Part shown: positions 8,865-19,140 of the stretch, one piece after another
How positions within the stretch are numbered: position 1 is the first letter of the stretch
Layout of the letters: the number at the start of each line of letters is the position of its first letter
DNA from: an uncultured Clostridia bacterium
GTDB lineage: Bacteria > Bacillota > Clostridia > Christensenellales > UBA1242
Assembly (NCBI GenBank): GCA_945928645.1
Contig: CAMENR010000011.1
Coordinates: 1 to 34,589 of the forward strand
Length of the DNA stretch: 34,589 nt
Direction of reading: 5' to 3'
Notes under the pieces: generated by a model
Told to the model about the DNA's origin: nothing
The model's input: the letters and a program-made list of their open reading frames with translations, nothing else
Database searches by the model: none
Position numbers and translations under genes: made by a program

Positions 8865-9584
8865 ATGAAACTTTTAACTGATATTATTGCAAAAAAGGTG
8901 TTAAACCTCAGTTCTGGACAAATTGAGGGAACAATAAAGAACGCCTGCTTTGATAAAAATTTCAAAAAAATAGAAAATTTTAAGATGTTTGACAATGACG
9001 ATGAAGAATATTTGTTGAACACAAAAAAAATTTATGCCATTGGTCAAAACGCAGTGGTTATAAAAAACAAGGAAGCGATGATCCTTGCTATCAATGAAAA
9101 TGATTGCAGTGATTTTTCTACAATGAATATGTCAGTTTATACTGCTGATGGCAATAAACTTGGCAGAATAACAGACCTAGAATTGACGGACAACTTTCGG
9201 CTAAAACATCTTGTGGTTGGTGACGAAAGACTTTCTCCCGAAAATATAATTAGCATAGGCGAAGTTGTTGTTGCAAAAGGGACATCTCCAGTAAAATTGC
9301 TTACAAAATCACGAACAAATCCCTTCAAAAAACCAACAGACAAAATCCAAACTGTTACTATTCTTGCTCCAAAAATAGAATCGGAAACATCATCTCCCTC
9401 TACCCCTGCCCGTGCAGTTGCCTCTCCTAACTTTTTGCTGGGAAGAAAAGCAACAAAAACTATCTATGGTATGAACAACGAAATAATAATCCGCAAAGAG
9501 AGTGCTGTAACAGCAGTAACACTGGAATCTGCCAAAAGACATGGCAAATTGACCGAACTTACTGTATTCTCCCGTTCCAACTAA
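8865..9584 (+). CDS. PRC-barrel domain protein (two or three repeats)
   Basis: A 239-aa protein with two recognisable PRC-barrel units: residues about 1-70 (KLLTDIIAKKVLNLSSGQIE ... AVVIKN) and about 85-145 (NMSVYTADGNKLGRITDLEL ... EVVVAK). A Ser/Pro linker leads to a third related beta-rich segment (LLGRKATKTIYGMNNEIIIR). PRC-barrels bind RNA, photosynthetic reaction centres or cell-division partners depending on family (YlmC/YmxH in spore formers). No TM or signal peptide. GGGAG sits 5-6 nt before the ATG. A bidirectional terminator follows at 9678-9710. The cellular role is not known. Confidence 0.75.
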   Translation: MKLLTDIIAKKVLNLSSGQIEGTIKNACFDKNFKKIENFKMFDNDDEEYLLNTKKIYAIGQNAVVIKNKEAMILAINENDCSDFSTMNMSVYTADGNKLGRITDLELTDNFRLKHLVVGDERLSPENIISIGEVVVAKGTSPVKLLTKSRTNPFKKPTDKIQTVTILAPKIESETSSPSTPARAVASPNFLLGRKATKTIYGMNNEIIIRKESAVTAVTLESAKRHGKLTELTVFSRSN

Positions 9585-9677
9585 TAATTATAATAATGTT
9601 ATTTCATATTTTTATCTGCTATACCTATTTTATTAGATACCTTTAGTTACTATGTTAAACTGGTAGAAAGAATATAA

Positions 9678-9713
9678 AAATACCCAAAGGATTTATTCCA
9701 TTGGGTATTTATT
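9678..9713. terminator. Bidirectional terminator between convergent genes
   Basis: AAATACCCAA and TTGGGTATTT form a 10-bp perfect stem, extended inside by GGA/TCC across one mismatch. Both sides carry T-rich runs on the outgoing strand. It ends the PRC-barrel gene from the left and the large coiled-coil gene from the right; its right edge reaches almost to the latter's stop codon at 9715-9717. Confidence 0.8.
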
Positions 9714-9714
9714 T

Positions 9715-12198
9715 TTATTTGTTGGAGTTAAGAAGTTTTTGCATTTCTGCATTCAATGCATCAATTTCCGAATTATTCTTACGGGTGGTTGTTTTCTTAC
9801 CTCGTGTGGCAGAAGTTCTCCCCCTTACAGATTGTTTGCGCTCCTTTCTTGCTGGTCTTGTTGAAGGTTCTTCCTCGTCTATTTCTTCCACTTCTTCCAC
9901 ATCTGGTTGCTCCTCTGGCACATTACTTTGTGGAGGTTGAGGTTCCACTTGTGGTGCTGGTTGAGCAGTAGGCTGAGCCATTTGGATAACTATAGGTTGA
10001 GGCTGTTGTTGAGGTTGTGGTTGAGGAGCAACATATGGTTGACCGTATCCTTGTGGGTATCCCTGTGGATAAGGAGGATAGCCTTGTGGGTATCCTTGAG
10101 GATATTGAGGATAGTTGTATCCATTATACCCATTAAATTGCCCTGCTGGCGCTTGAGAGTCCATTTTTGATATTGTGTTATTTAACTCTTGCTCTAGTTG
10201 TTCTCGCTCTCTCTTTAACCTATTATTCTCTTCTTCAATTTGCTTTTGAATTAGTTGCAAATCATCTGCAGTTGCTTCATTGGAGCCATCTCCGTCATCG
10301 TTGTCATCATCGTCATCTTTCTTGAAGAAGTCTGCGCCATCAATATTCTCTTCCTTACTCTTATCCTCTATTTTTTCTTGCTCTTTTGATTGTTCCACAT
10401 TAGAGGCATTTTCTGTATCCTGAGCCCAATATTGCTGGTCCTCAGGTTGTTGAACATTATCTGTTGTTGGGTTTTCTTCTTGCCATGGTTGTTGTTCATA
10501 TGGCTGTTGCTCGTATGGTTGTTGTGCATTAGCATCTTCATATGCTTGTTGTTCATATTGCTGTTGTTCGGCAGGAGCATAACCTTCTGCTTGATTTGAG
10601 GTTTCAAAATTATTTTGTTCTGTGTTTACAGATTGAGATTGGTCTGCATAATTAACCTCTTGTGGTTGAGCATACTGTCCAGCATTATCACTATTTGCAT
10701 CCATAGCATTTTCTTCACTTTGACTTATCTCTTCAATATTGTTTTGATTTAGAGGATAAAGCTCGTCAGTGGTTATTTCTTCCCCATGGATAAGGTTTGT
10801 GCTTGGATCAAGTTGTTCATTGGTCATTCCACCAACACCCTGCAAGTCTGTAAGCAATGCCTTAAGGTCGCTATTTTCTTGTGCAAGAGAAAGCAATTTT
10901 TCATTGCCCACTTCAGCAGCCTTTTGAGTAAGTGCCTTGTAAAGTGTATTTGCATAATGCTTAAATTCAAGGAGCATAGCCTGTTGAACAAAGTTTTTCT
11001 TCTCCTCTATTTCTGCTTCACGCTTCTTGATTTCCCCTTCCAATGCTTCTTGCTCATTGTTGAACTTTGTTGTTGCTTCTTCTAGGTCTTTTTCAAGTTG
11101 TTGTTGTTTCTTTATTTCATCACTTTGTTGTTTTCTTATATAGTTACTTTCAATACGGTTTGTAGAGGCCTCTTGTTGTGAACGCAAACTATCCAAGTTT
11201 TCTCTTGAGGCTTGCAACTTTCTTTGCAAATCTTTGCTAGTTGTTTCAAAATTTTTCTTATAATTCTCTTTTTCTGCCTCAATAGCGTCACTTTCGTCTT
11301 GAAGTCTTTTTCTAACCTTAATAAAAGTTTCGCTTTCCTTCATTGCTCTTTCCAAGACAAGCGAACCGTCAATCCCAAGGTCGCCAAAATCATATTCTTC
11401 GCAGGCTACAGAATTTTCTCTTGCCTTTTCAAGTTCCTTCTGTTCGACCAAAGCACGTTTTTCGAGATACTGTTGCAGGATAGGAATACCCTCTTTAATT
11501 TCCTGTTTTGTAAACAATATTTCATAGTCAACATATGCTGGCAAGGTTGTAACTGCTTTTTCAAGATTACGTTCAAACACTGGGAAGTTTTCAAAAAGCA
11601 ATGAGTATATTTCATTTTTTCGCAATCTTGCAAATAGGACATATATTGAATAAATTGCAACCACTGCAAGTGGACAAAGGACTGCGACCAAAAGTCTTAA
11701 ATTTTCTTCCACCACAGCAATGCCCGCTTTGTATGAATATGCCAACCCCACCGAAAACGAAAGGACTACCATCAAAATTGTAAAGATAGAAAAGTTGCCT
11801 AGATGTTTTTCGATAGAAGATGATCTAAGAGGCTTGTCCACACAAGTGCTTGTATTGATATATTTGGTTGGACCGTCTTCTCTGTTCAGCATATATATCT
11901 GCCAAGAATTCCTAAGTGTTTTTGGCACTCTTTTCATCTTCAAATTAAATTCTACCAAATTTTCCTCTGTTATAAATGGCTTTGCCAAAAAATATTTGTT
12001 GAGTTTGTTGATGCTTTTTAGAAGTTTATTTTCGTAAGAGCCTTTAACAAGAGATATCATCACTAGCACTGCCAAAAGCATTAGCCCCACAAAAATAGCA
12101 GGCCAAAACCATTGTTGCGCAAGGCTAACAAAAAGGTTTACGACAAAATTTCTTACAGTGTCAACTATCTCCGAACCACTGAGTCCAAGCAAATTCAT
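9715..12198 (-). CDS. Large membrane protein: 3 TM, coiled coil, Q/Y/P-rich tail (unknown)
   Basis: I do not recognise this 827-aa protein. Visible parts: three TM helices at about 31-51, 137-156 and 167-190; a long charged coiled coil at about 285-440 (KELEKARENS, RKQQSDEIKKQQQLEKDLEE); an acidic Gln/Asn-rich region with repeats of YEQQPYEQQPW; an Asp run (KKDDDDDNDDGDG); a second coiled coil (IEEENNRLKREREQLEQEL); a PQGYPQGYP repeat tract; a Pro/Gln stretch; and a basic tail with TRGKKTTTRKN ending in a short helix. This suggests a membrane anchor with a large cytoplasmic scaffold. The composition suits phase separation or envelope assembly, but that is inference. AAGGTGAG precedes the ATG. 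Confidence 0.8.
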   Translation of the reverse strand: MNLLGLSGSEIVDTVRNFVVNLFVSLAQQWFWPAIFVGLMLLAVLVMISLVKGSYENKLLKSINKLNKYFLAKPFITEENLVEFNLKMKRVPKTLRNSWQIYMLNREDGPTKYINTSTCVDKPLRSSSIEKHLGNFSIFTILMVVLSFSVGLAYSYKAGIAVVEENLRLLVAVLCPLAVVAIYSIYVLFARLRKNEIYSLLFENFPVFERNLEKAVTTLPAYVDYEILFTKQEIKEGIPILQQYLEKRALVEQKELEKARENSVACEEYDFGDLGIDGSLVLERAMKESETFIKVRKRLQDESDAIEAEKENYKKNFETTSKDLQRKLQASRENLDSLRSQQEASTNRIESNYIRKQQSDEIKKQQQLEKDLEEATTKFNNEQEALEGEIKKREAEIEEKKNFVQQAMLLEFKHYANTLYKALTQKAAEVGNEKLLSLAQENSDLKALLTDLQGVGGMTNEQLDPSTNLIHGEEITTDELYPLNQNNIEEISQSEENAMDANSDNAGQYAQPQEVNYADQSQSVNTEQNNFETSNQAEGYAPAEQQQYEQQAYEDANAQQPYEQQPYEQQPWQEENPTTDNVQQPEDQQYWAQDTENASNVEQSKEQEKIEDKSKEENIDGADFFKKDDDDDNDDGDGSNEATADDLQLIQKQIEEENNRLKREREQLEQELNNTISKMDSQAPAGQFNGYNGYNYPQYPQGYPQGYPPYPQGYPQGYGQPYVAPQPQPQQQPQPIVIQMAQPTAQPAPQVEPQPPQSNVPEEQPDVEEVEEIDEEEPSTRPARKERKQSVRGRTSATRGKKTTTRKNNSEIDALNAEMQKLLNSNK

Positions 12199-12296
12199 AT
12201 TCTCACCTTCCTAAAGAATTTTTTGTAGTATATCACAACAAATCAACAATTAAAAACGATTTACGATATTTTTTTTATTTTTTTGCAAATTTATTG

Positions 12297-12311
12297 ACCA
12301 AACGGTTTGGT
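12297..12311. repeat. 15-bp perfect palindrome abutting the addA stop
   Basis: ACCAAAC-G-GTTTGGT, 7-bp arms around one base, ends directly beside the addA stop codon (12312-12314). On the minus strand it is followed by A-rich rather than T-rich sequence, so it is a poor intrinsic terminator. It lies about 100 bp upstream of the 827-aa gene and could be an operator for it; no regulator is identified. Confidence 0.5.
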
Positions 12312-15300
12312 TTATAGAACTCTAATTAGTTTGTCCAAAGCAAAAGAATAGATGTAAGCACCATCAATCTTTTGTCCCAATGCATATTGTAGGCATTTTT
12401 GGTATAGCATAAGTTGCACTTTATATTTTTCGACCAACTGGTCGGGACGCGAAGCCTTAGTTGTCTTATAATCTATCAGCCAATTATGCTTTCCGTCACT
12501 TAACAACATATCGGCGACCCCTTGGACCAAAATTTTCTTATTTGTCCCCTTGCCAAATATCTGGTTGTATGGGAGATAACTCATAAATGGTATCTCTCTC
12601 CCTACAACTATTTTGCCCAATTCTTTTATATTATTTTCGCAAGTTGCAATTTTTTCAAAATTGATAATATTTTTATACTCTTCTGGCAAATTTATCTTGT
12701 CTAAAATTTTTGCAAATTCTTCCCTGTCAAGAGGTTTCTCCCAATCAATTTGCTCCATAATTTTATGATAAGCAGTGCCCAATTTCCCCTTGTCTATATT
12801 GTCATTTTTAGACTCATAAATGCTTAATGTTTGTGGAGAAAAATTAAGACTCTCTTCTGCGCTACTATGCTCTGCCAAAAGACTAGATACCGAATTTTTT
12901 AGTGCAATGTTGCAAGGTTGTGGCATCTTTTGTAGTAGGTTTTCTTTTATTTCTTTAGTCAAATTTTTGTCGTCTTCTGGAAAAACTATTTTCCTGTGAT
13001 TTTCCTCATCAAATCTAAAATCTGCCACATCAAAAACCTGCAACAAAATCTCGCCACCACCAAGTTTTTTTGAGATGTTATGCTTACCCATTGCTATAGC
13101 CTTTTGCTCTGCAGGTTTTAGATAAGTCATCACCCAATTTAGATAGTTGTTTGCACCCTCTGCATTTTCTTCAGAGAACACTTCATCATCTTTTTCTCCA
13201 ATAACAATCAAGTGATTTTTTGCACGAGTAAGTGCCACATACAGCAACCTCATCTCCTCGCATTTTTCTGCTCTTCGTTTGTTTATTAAGATACAGTTTC
13301 GAGCATAATTGGTTGACCTAAAAAAACTTTCACTGTCAAAACTTTGCATCGCCAAACCATAATTTTTGTCTTTCAAGACATCTTCTCTAAAAGTTTTTGT
13401 TGGGAAGTTGTTGCCACATCCTGCGACAAAAACAATGGGATATTCCAGCCCTTTGCTTGCGTGAATGGTGCTTAATGTAACACCACTATCACTGGTCGCT
13501 AGCATAGAGGCAAATCTGCCTTCAAATGCATAATTTTTTACAAAATCCAAAAAACCAACAAGGTCATAATTGTAGTCAGCCCCCTCAAAACTATCCACAA
13601 AATCCCTTACAATTTTTTCCCTTGCAAAGCCATCTGGCAAGCAAGTTAGATAGTCATAATATTCAAACTTATCACATAGCGAATTTAATATTTCATGCAA
13701 GGAAGAGTATGTTAACATTTCACGCAATTCATTCAATAAGTTTTCAAATTTGACTAATTTCTCTACAATAGTTATGTCAAAATTTTCCTTTATTGATTGT
13801 GAAAGTTTATCTTGACTGTTATTTGAAGATAATTCCTCCCCGTTTATCCTCTCCTCTGTGTCAGCTAGGTAGTTTTTCACCGCTTGATAAAAATATTTTT
13901 GTTCCCCATACGCCTTTCTTATATGCGCAAGGTTGGTTGGCGAAAGGTTTCCAAAAGGACTAAGAAGTGCTGTTGCAAGTGCATTGTCATCATGATAATT
14001 GTCAATTAGTTTTAGCAGGGCAAGCAATGGTGCAATGTCTTTGTTTTGATAGATATTGTCTTTTGTGTTTATTTTGGTTGGAATTTTTAGGTCGCTTAGT
14101 TGTTTGGAAATTTCTTTTAATGTTTGATTATTCCTGCACAAAATTGCAATATCTCCAAAGTTAATCTTTGTCGCCTTTTGCTGTTTTGCATCATATATTT
14201 GATAGCCATTTTTCATCATATCCAATATTTTTTTTGCAATCAAAAGCCCTTCACATTTTGTTTCGGAGATTTCATTTTGGTATGCCATTTTGTCATTAGA
14301 AATAGAGTAAACTCTTGGCAAGTCTATTTCTTCTTCGCTTTCTTCTTGCTTTGTATTGATTAGGTCAACCTCTACCACAGGCAGTGGAGATAAATGTTCA
14401 TATTTTGCAAGCCCCCTAAACATTCCGCAGTTTTTATAATCAATCCCACCAAATTCCATTGTCATACACTTGGAAAATATTTCATTTGAAAATTGTAGTA
14501 TTGTGGCATCACTTCTAAAATTATCATTTAGTAGTCTGAGAGAACCATGTTGGCTGTTATTAAGATAATCTGCACTTTTGTAGGCAAAAATCTCTGGGGT
14601 GCTATTTCTAAAAGCATAAATACTTTGCTTTACATCTCCTACCATAACGAGTTTTGCATTTTTTATAACTCCAGCAATAATTTCCTCTTGCACATAGTTA
14701 ATATCTTGATATTCATCTACAAAAACATAGGAATATTGAAGTGTTTTTTGAACGTCTTTTAGCCTAGAAATTTCCAAAAACTTTCTTTCCAAATCGGCAA
14801 AATCAAGACCATTTCGCTTGTTTTTTTGTGCTTCGTAATGTTTTTCAAAAATCTGCTCCACTTCCACCAGTTTTTTTATCAACTTTCTTGTATTATTTAG
14901 TTCTTCCATTGCCTCTTGTTCTGTCTTTTGAGGTATATATTGCTTTATGGTTTTTAATTTTGACTGCACTTCTGCCCAGAGTGGCTTGAATTCTTCCTTA
15001 AAGGATTGCTCATCGTCTGATAATTTTTTATTGGACATCCTTGGCATAGTTATGCTATGCAAAAATTCAACTCTTTGCCAAAAATTCTTACCCTGCATTA
15101 TATAAGCCATTTGAACAATCGCCTTTTGTAAAAACTCTACAAAATAAGTTGCATTTTTTATCTTTGCTTGTTCCTGCCATAATAAAAGTTGTGAATGAAC
15201 AAATTTAATATTTTTTTGCAAATAATCATCCAAAAATTTGATTGCTTTGTTATCTTTTGAGTCATAACAACAAAATGCAGTCGTTTTGATATATTCCTCC

Positions 15301-15842
15301 CTATCCACAATGCCCGTCAAAAAGTCTTGCAAAGAAAGAATACTGGACTTCAATCCCTCAAACTTTCTCCCGCCACCAAAACTAGAAGACAACACAACAA
15401 ACTCTTCATCTTCACTCTCGGCATATTGTTTTATTGTCTTATCCAGAGCCTTTGCCTTTAAGAAACTTGAAGCATTGTCATCTAGCACTGCAAAATTTGG
15501 TTTTATCCCTGCCAAAAAGAAGAATTTTCTCAACATTTTTGCACAAAAAGCATGTATTGTGCTTATATCCCCCAGTGGCAGTTTTGCAAGTTGAGTTGCA
15601 ATAAATTTGTTGTCTTTTGCATATTTTGACAGAGTGTCTTTTAACCTAATTTTCATCTCTGCACTTGCGCTTTCTGTAAATGTTATAACCAGCAAATTGG
15701 TTATATCTATATGTTTGTCTGCTATCAACCTTGCAATTTTCTCAATAACAGTCATAGTTTTTCCACTGCCTGCAGATGCAGATACAAGCAAATTATCACT
15801 GTCGCTTGCAAGCACTTGTTCTTGGTCTTCCGTCCACTTCAT
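12312..15842 (-). CDS. addA: AddAB helicase-nuclease, subunit AddA
   Basis: A 1176-aa UvrD-family helicase fused to a RecB-type nuclease, close to the usual 1200-1240 aa. Walker A is ASAGSGKT at residues 22-29, motif II is FVDEYQDIN, a late helicase motif is TLSTIHASKGLEYPIVFVAG, and RLLYVALTRAKNHLIVIG is motif VI. The nuclease core is near the C-terminus (QGVADMLLSDGKHNWLIDYK). With AddB it resects double-strand breaks to 3' tails at Chi for RecA loading, the RecBCD equivalent in Gram-positives. Its ATG overlaps the addB stop by four bases, so the two are coupled. Confidence 0.97.
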   Translation of the reverse strand: MKWTEDQEQVLASDSDNLLVSASAGSGKTMTVIEKIARLIADKHIDITNLLVITFTESASAEMKIRLKDTLSKYAKDNKFIATQLAKLPLGDISTIHAFCAKMLRKFFFLAGIKPNFAVLDDNASSFLKAKALDKTIKQYAESEDEEFVVLSSSFGGGRKFEGLKSSILSLQDFLTGIVDREEYIKTTAFCCYDSKDNKAIKFLDDYLQKNIKFVHSQLLLWQEQAKIKNATYFVEFLQKAIVQMAYIMQGKNFWQRVEFLHSITMPRMSNKKLSDDEQSFKEEFKPLWAEVQSKLKTIKQYIPQKTEQEAMEELNNTRKLIKKLVEVEQIFEKHYEAQKNKRNGLDFADLERKFLEISRLKDVQKTLQYSYVFVDEYQDINYVQEEIIAGVIKNAKLVMVGDVKQSIYAFRNSTPEIFAYKSADYLNNSQHGSLRLLNDNFRSDATILQFSNEIFSKCMTMEFGGIDYKNCGMFRGLAKYEHLSPLPVVEVDLINTKQEESEEEIDLPRVYSISNDKMAYQNEISETKCEGLLIAKKILDMMKNGYQIYDAKQQKATKINFGDIAILCRNNQTLKEISKQLSDLKIPTKINTKDNIYQNKDIAPLLALLKLIDNYHDDNALATALLSPFGNLSPTNLAHIRKAYGEQKYFYQAVKNYLADTEERINGEELSSNNSQDKLSQSIKENFDITIVEKLVKFENLLNELREMLTYSSLHEILNSLCDKFEYYDYLTCLPDGFAREKIVRDFVDSFEGADYNYDLVGFLDFVKNYAFEGRFASMLATSDSGVTLSTIHASKGLEYPIVFVAGCGNNFPTKTFREDVLKDKNYGLAMQSFDSESFFRSTNYARNCILINKRRAEKCEEMRLLYVALTRAKNHLIVIGEKDDEVFSEENAEGANNYLNWVMTYLKPAEQKAIAMGKHNISKKLGGGEILLQVFDVADFRFDEENHRKIVFPEDDKNLTKEIKENLLQKMPQPCNIALKNSVSSLLAEHSSAEESLNFSPQTLSIYESKNDNIDKGKLGTAYHKIMEQIDWEKPLDREEFAKILDKINLPEEYKNIINFEKIATCENNIKELGKIVVGREIPFMSYLPYNQIFGKGTNKKILVQGVADMLLSDGKHNWLIDYKTTKASRPDQLVEKYKVQLMLYQKCLQYALGQKIDGAYIYSFALDKLIRVL

Positions 15843-18800
15843 CTTTCACCTCCACCAAAACTCTCAATGTCTATATTTACATTGGGAGTTCTCTTTTCGT
15901 TTGCAAAAAATTTATCAAATCGGCAAAGGGCAGAATATTCACACCTTGCACATGGATCATCAGACAATACAAGTGGGCAAGGCTCTATGATGCAATTTGA
16001 AATATCCTCACAAGCCTTTTTGATAAGTTCAAAGGCATAATCTGCAAGGCTGTCCAGTTGAGATTGCCCCACCACCTTTGAATATCTCGAGTGTATCATC
16101 TCTCCGTCATTTTGAGAAAATCTCACTTCCACTACATCACTGTTTTTTTGACCATCTGCAAATCTTCTATCGCTGGCTAGTATAACATCAATATCATCAA
16201 GAGTTCTCCCCTTTAACGAATATTTTGCTTGCAAAGTTGTTTTTTCATCGGCAAAGCCCGCCTTTATTGGCAAATAATATGCGCCCGCTGGTTTTAATTT
16301 AAGAGAAGACTTTACCGTCTTTATGTATGCTTCCAACTGAATTTTCTTGCCAAAAAACAACTCCTTAAAAGATGTATCGCACACCCCTGTTTTGTAGTCT
16401 ATTACCCTAAAAAATTGGTCAAAAATATCAATCCTATCCACCTGACCTACAAGAGATATTATCTTATCTCCCGCTTTAATTTTTAGTGCCTTAATTTTGC
16501 TTTTGTCGTCAAATCGCATTTCAAAATATTTTGGTTTGAATTTTGATACTTTCGCCTGCTCATTTAGTGCCAAAGCAAACCTCTTGGCCTCTGCTCGCAA
16601 ATTTTTCAACAAGACCTTATTTTTACCATTAGCCTGCAAGGAGAGATATTTATCCTTTGCAACTATGTTATCAAATATGTCGTCAACTTTTGGCAATAGG
16701 ACATCATTGTCTATTGGGAGTTCGTTGCCTCTTAATAATAAACAAGCCACTTCATGAAGAATATTGCCTATGTTAAGCGCATCAAATACCCCCTCCTCCT
16801 TTGGCGCAAGCCTAAGCCCATATCTAACAAAATGCAAATATGGGCAAAGCATAAAGCACTCTATTTCGGAGATGCTTGTTTTGTTTTGCAAAAAGAAGGG
16901 AGATTGCTCAATTTTTGGATGATTTTGAAAGTTAAACCTTTCAAGATAATCGCTTGATAAGTTGCCTTTTAGTGCCTCAAAAAGAGAAGAATCAAGAGAA
17001 GTTAAATCACACGAACCATCAGCATAAGTCCTAAGAGATTGTGTCAAAATTTGCCTGCAAAGAGGCTTTGAATTAAGTGCCACCGATTGTGGTAGGGTAT
17101 TAAACTCATATTGCTCTAGTGGCTGAAATTCCCCTTCCCTTTCCACCACAAACATTTTTTTTATCTCACCAATTATGCTAGATGCTGGAGAACAAACATT
17201 GCTTGACAAAAACAACCTCTTTTTTGGTCTGCACAACAACTCAAAAGCCTTAAATCTTTCCTTTTGATTAAGTTCAAAAATAGTTGGATCCAACTTGTAA
17301 CTGCTTTCAAGTTTTCCAATCTCCTGGTCGCTAACAAGCCCACAATCTGTTATGTTTTTTGGGAAACTACCTTCGCTTGCTGATAATATAAAACCAAAAT
17401 CACGCCCTTCAAAAAAACTGGAACTGCAATCACCCACAAACACCGCATCACAAGAGAGTGGAGTTGTAGATATTTTGACACTGCAAAGTCCCACCTTTAG
17501 CGTGGAATAAAACATCTTGTGGTCACATTCCTCTTCTCCAAGGAGTGATGTAATCTGCTCCATAATGTCGTAAAAAGCTGAATAATATTGCTCAAACAAT
17601 TTTGCTTGTTTTAGGTTGCCCTTTTCAAAAAAACTATGAGCCATATTATTCAATTTTTCTTGCAAATTCAACCCTTCCAACAAGGATTTGTAACTTGCTA
17701 CAAAATCTGCAAAGGTATCCGCCTTGGCTATGTCATTTACAAAAGGAATAACTACATCAAAAAGTAAGGCTCTCGTCTTTTCAAAGCCTTCATAATATTC
17801 GCTAGTTTCATAATTTTTCTGCAAAGAAGCAAAGTCTTCTATGGAATAACAAAGGATATAATCATCAAAATCTTCTACATCCGAAAAATTTGCACCGAAC
17901 AATGGATTTTTGAGTATTCTTAGCATTGACTTTTGCGAAAAATTTTCTTGAACAACATCAAATATGCTATCAACAAATTGTGGCAATATAGTTTTTGAAA
18001 AATCCTGTGGCAAATCCACAAAAAAATTTATATCATTTTTTGCCAGTTCCCTTTCCACTATTTCTTTTTTACTAGCCAAATTAGGTATGGCAACAAATAT
18101 TTGCTCAAAATCACTTCCCTTTTTTATCAAACTCCTTATTTCCCCTATGCAAAACTGCAATTCCTCAAGGAAGTTTTTGCCTTGAAACAACACCACAGGA
18201 GAATGCTCTACCTTAAGGGTGTTTGGTGCAAAAGAAAACAAATTGTTTGACAAAAATTCAAATTCTTTATTTCTTGTTGAAGGAGCAACAATAACCTTGG
18301 CATTAGGAAGCATTTTTAACACATTTTCTGCAAAAGATTTTATATAAATATGCTCATTTGAGGGATTTTCGGGATATGTCAATGCAACACAAAATTTTTT
18401 GCATACCCTGGCACATTGCGACAACACAGCAAAACCTTGAAAAGTCCAACCATCAAAATTAGTTATGTATATACTAGACGACCTAATCAGTTCGCTATTT
18501 TTGACATAATCTTCTACTATATTTAGCCTGTCCAAACTATCACAAAGTCCACGTTTTGCCAGATTTTTTTGATACTCCTCATATATCAAAGAGATGTCTG
18601 CTAGTTTGTTGGCGAGCAATTCATCACAATTCGCCTTACATACATCTTCTGGAGAAACTTTGCAACTCTTAAATTGTGCAATAGTCCCAAAGATTGTTTC
18701 TGCCAAATCAGCAGACAATCCCTTACCAAAGTATTTCAGTTTATCCCTATTTTCTATCAGTATTTTTTGCACTAGCATAACACTTGTATTTTTGGTTATG

Positions 18801-19078
18801 ACTGATGTATCTGGCAAAATTCTGCTACACAACCTCGAAATAGTAACTACTTCTATATCACAGGTGGAGCATATCCCAAGTTGCTCAAAAATCCTTTTTT
18901 CACACACCACAGTCATTCTGTCTGGCACAATTATTATTCTATGCCCACTATCTTTGCCCACCAAATCTATGGTTTGTTGCAAAAGGTCATCACTTGTCTT
19001 GCCAAATATTATTGTAGTTTTGTTGCTACTAATTTTCTCCCCAAATGGTTGCCCGCTATACTCAAAACACTTATCCAT
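15839..19078 (-). CDS. addB: AddAB helicase-nuclease, subunit AddB
   Basis: A 1079-aa AddB, slightly shorter than the roughly 1160 aa of Bacillus. The N-terminus (TIIFGKTSDD) is a degenerate nucleotide-binding site. The C-terminal nuclease has RIDIFDQFFRVIDYKTG. The four iron-sulfur cysteines are placed as in B. subtilis AddB: one before the nuclease (CPYLHFVRYGLRL) and a C-x2-C-x5-C cluster near the end (CARCEYSALC). AddB holds the Chi-recognition function in characterised enzymes. The gene precedes addA, in the usual order. Confidence 0.95.
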   Translation of the reverse strand: MDKCFEYSGQPFGEKISSNKTTIIFGKTSDDLLQQTIDLVGKDSGHRIIIVPDRMTVVCEKRIFEQLGICSTCDIEVVTISRLCSRILPDTSVITKNTSVMLVQKILIENRDKLKYFGKGLSADLAETIFGTIAQFKSCKVSPEDVCKANCDELLANKLADISLIYEEYQKNLAKRGLCDSLDRLNIVEDYVKNSELIRSSSIYITNFDGWTFQGFAVLSQCARVCKKFCVALTYPENPSNEHIYIKSFAENVLKMLPNAKVIVAPSTRNKEFEFLSNNLFSFAPNTLKVEHSPVVLFQGKNFLEELQFCIGEIRSLIKKGSDFEQIFVAIPNLASKKEIVERELAKNDINFFVDLPQDFSKTILPQFVDSIFDVVQENFSQKSMLRILKNPLFGANFSDVEDFDDYILCYSIEDFASLQKNYETSEYYEGFEKTRALLFDVVIPFVNDIAKADTFADFVASYKSLLEGLNLQEKLNNMAHSFFEKGNLKQAKLFEQYYSAFYDIMEQITSLLGEEECDHKMFYSTLKVGLCSVKISTTPLSCDAVFVGDCSSSFFEGRDFGFILSASEGSFPKNITDCGLVSDQEIGKLESSYKLDPTIFELNQKERFKAFELLCRPKKRLFLSSNVCSPASSIIGEIKKMFVVEREGEFQPLEQYEFNTLPQSVALNSKPLCRQILTQSLRTYADGSCDLTSLDSSLFEALKGNLSSDYLERFNFQNHPKIEQSPFFLQNKTSISEIECFMLCPYLHFVRYGLRLAPKEEGVFDALNIGNILHEVACLLLRGNELPIDNDVLLPKVDDIFDNIVAKDKYLSLQANGKNKVLLKNLRAEAKRFALALNEQAKVSKFKPKYFEMRFDDKSKIKALKIKAGDKIISLVGQVDRIDIFDQFFRVIDYKTGVCDTSFKELFFGKKIQLEAYIKTVKSSLKLKPAGAYYLPIKAGFADEKTTLQAKYSLKGRTLDDIDVILASDRRFADGQKNSDVVEVRFSQNDGEMIHSRYSKVVGQSQLDSLADYAFELIKKACEDISNCIIEPCPLVLSDDPCARCEYSALCRFDKFFANEKRTPNVNIDIESFGGGER

Positions 19079-19140
19079 TGTTCCCTATCCTTTACTTTCT
19101 TACATTCTATCAAAAAAACAACAAAACACAAAGTCATTTT

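Noticed and set aside
10368-10607. Small Asn/His/Met-rich ORFs inside the 827-aa gene
   Set aside because: Frame shadows of the Gln-rich repeats in the real gene.
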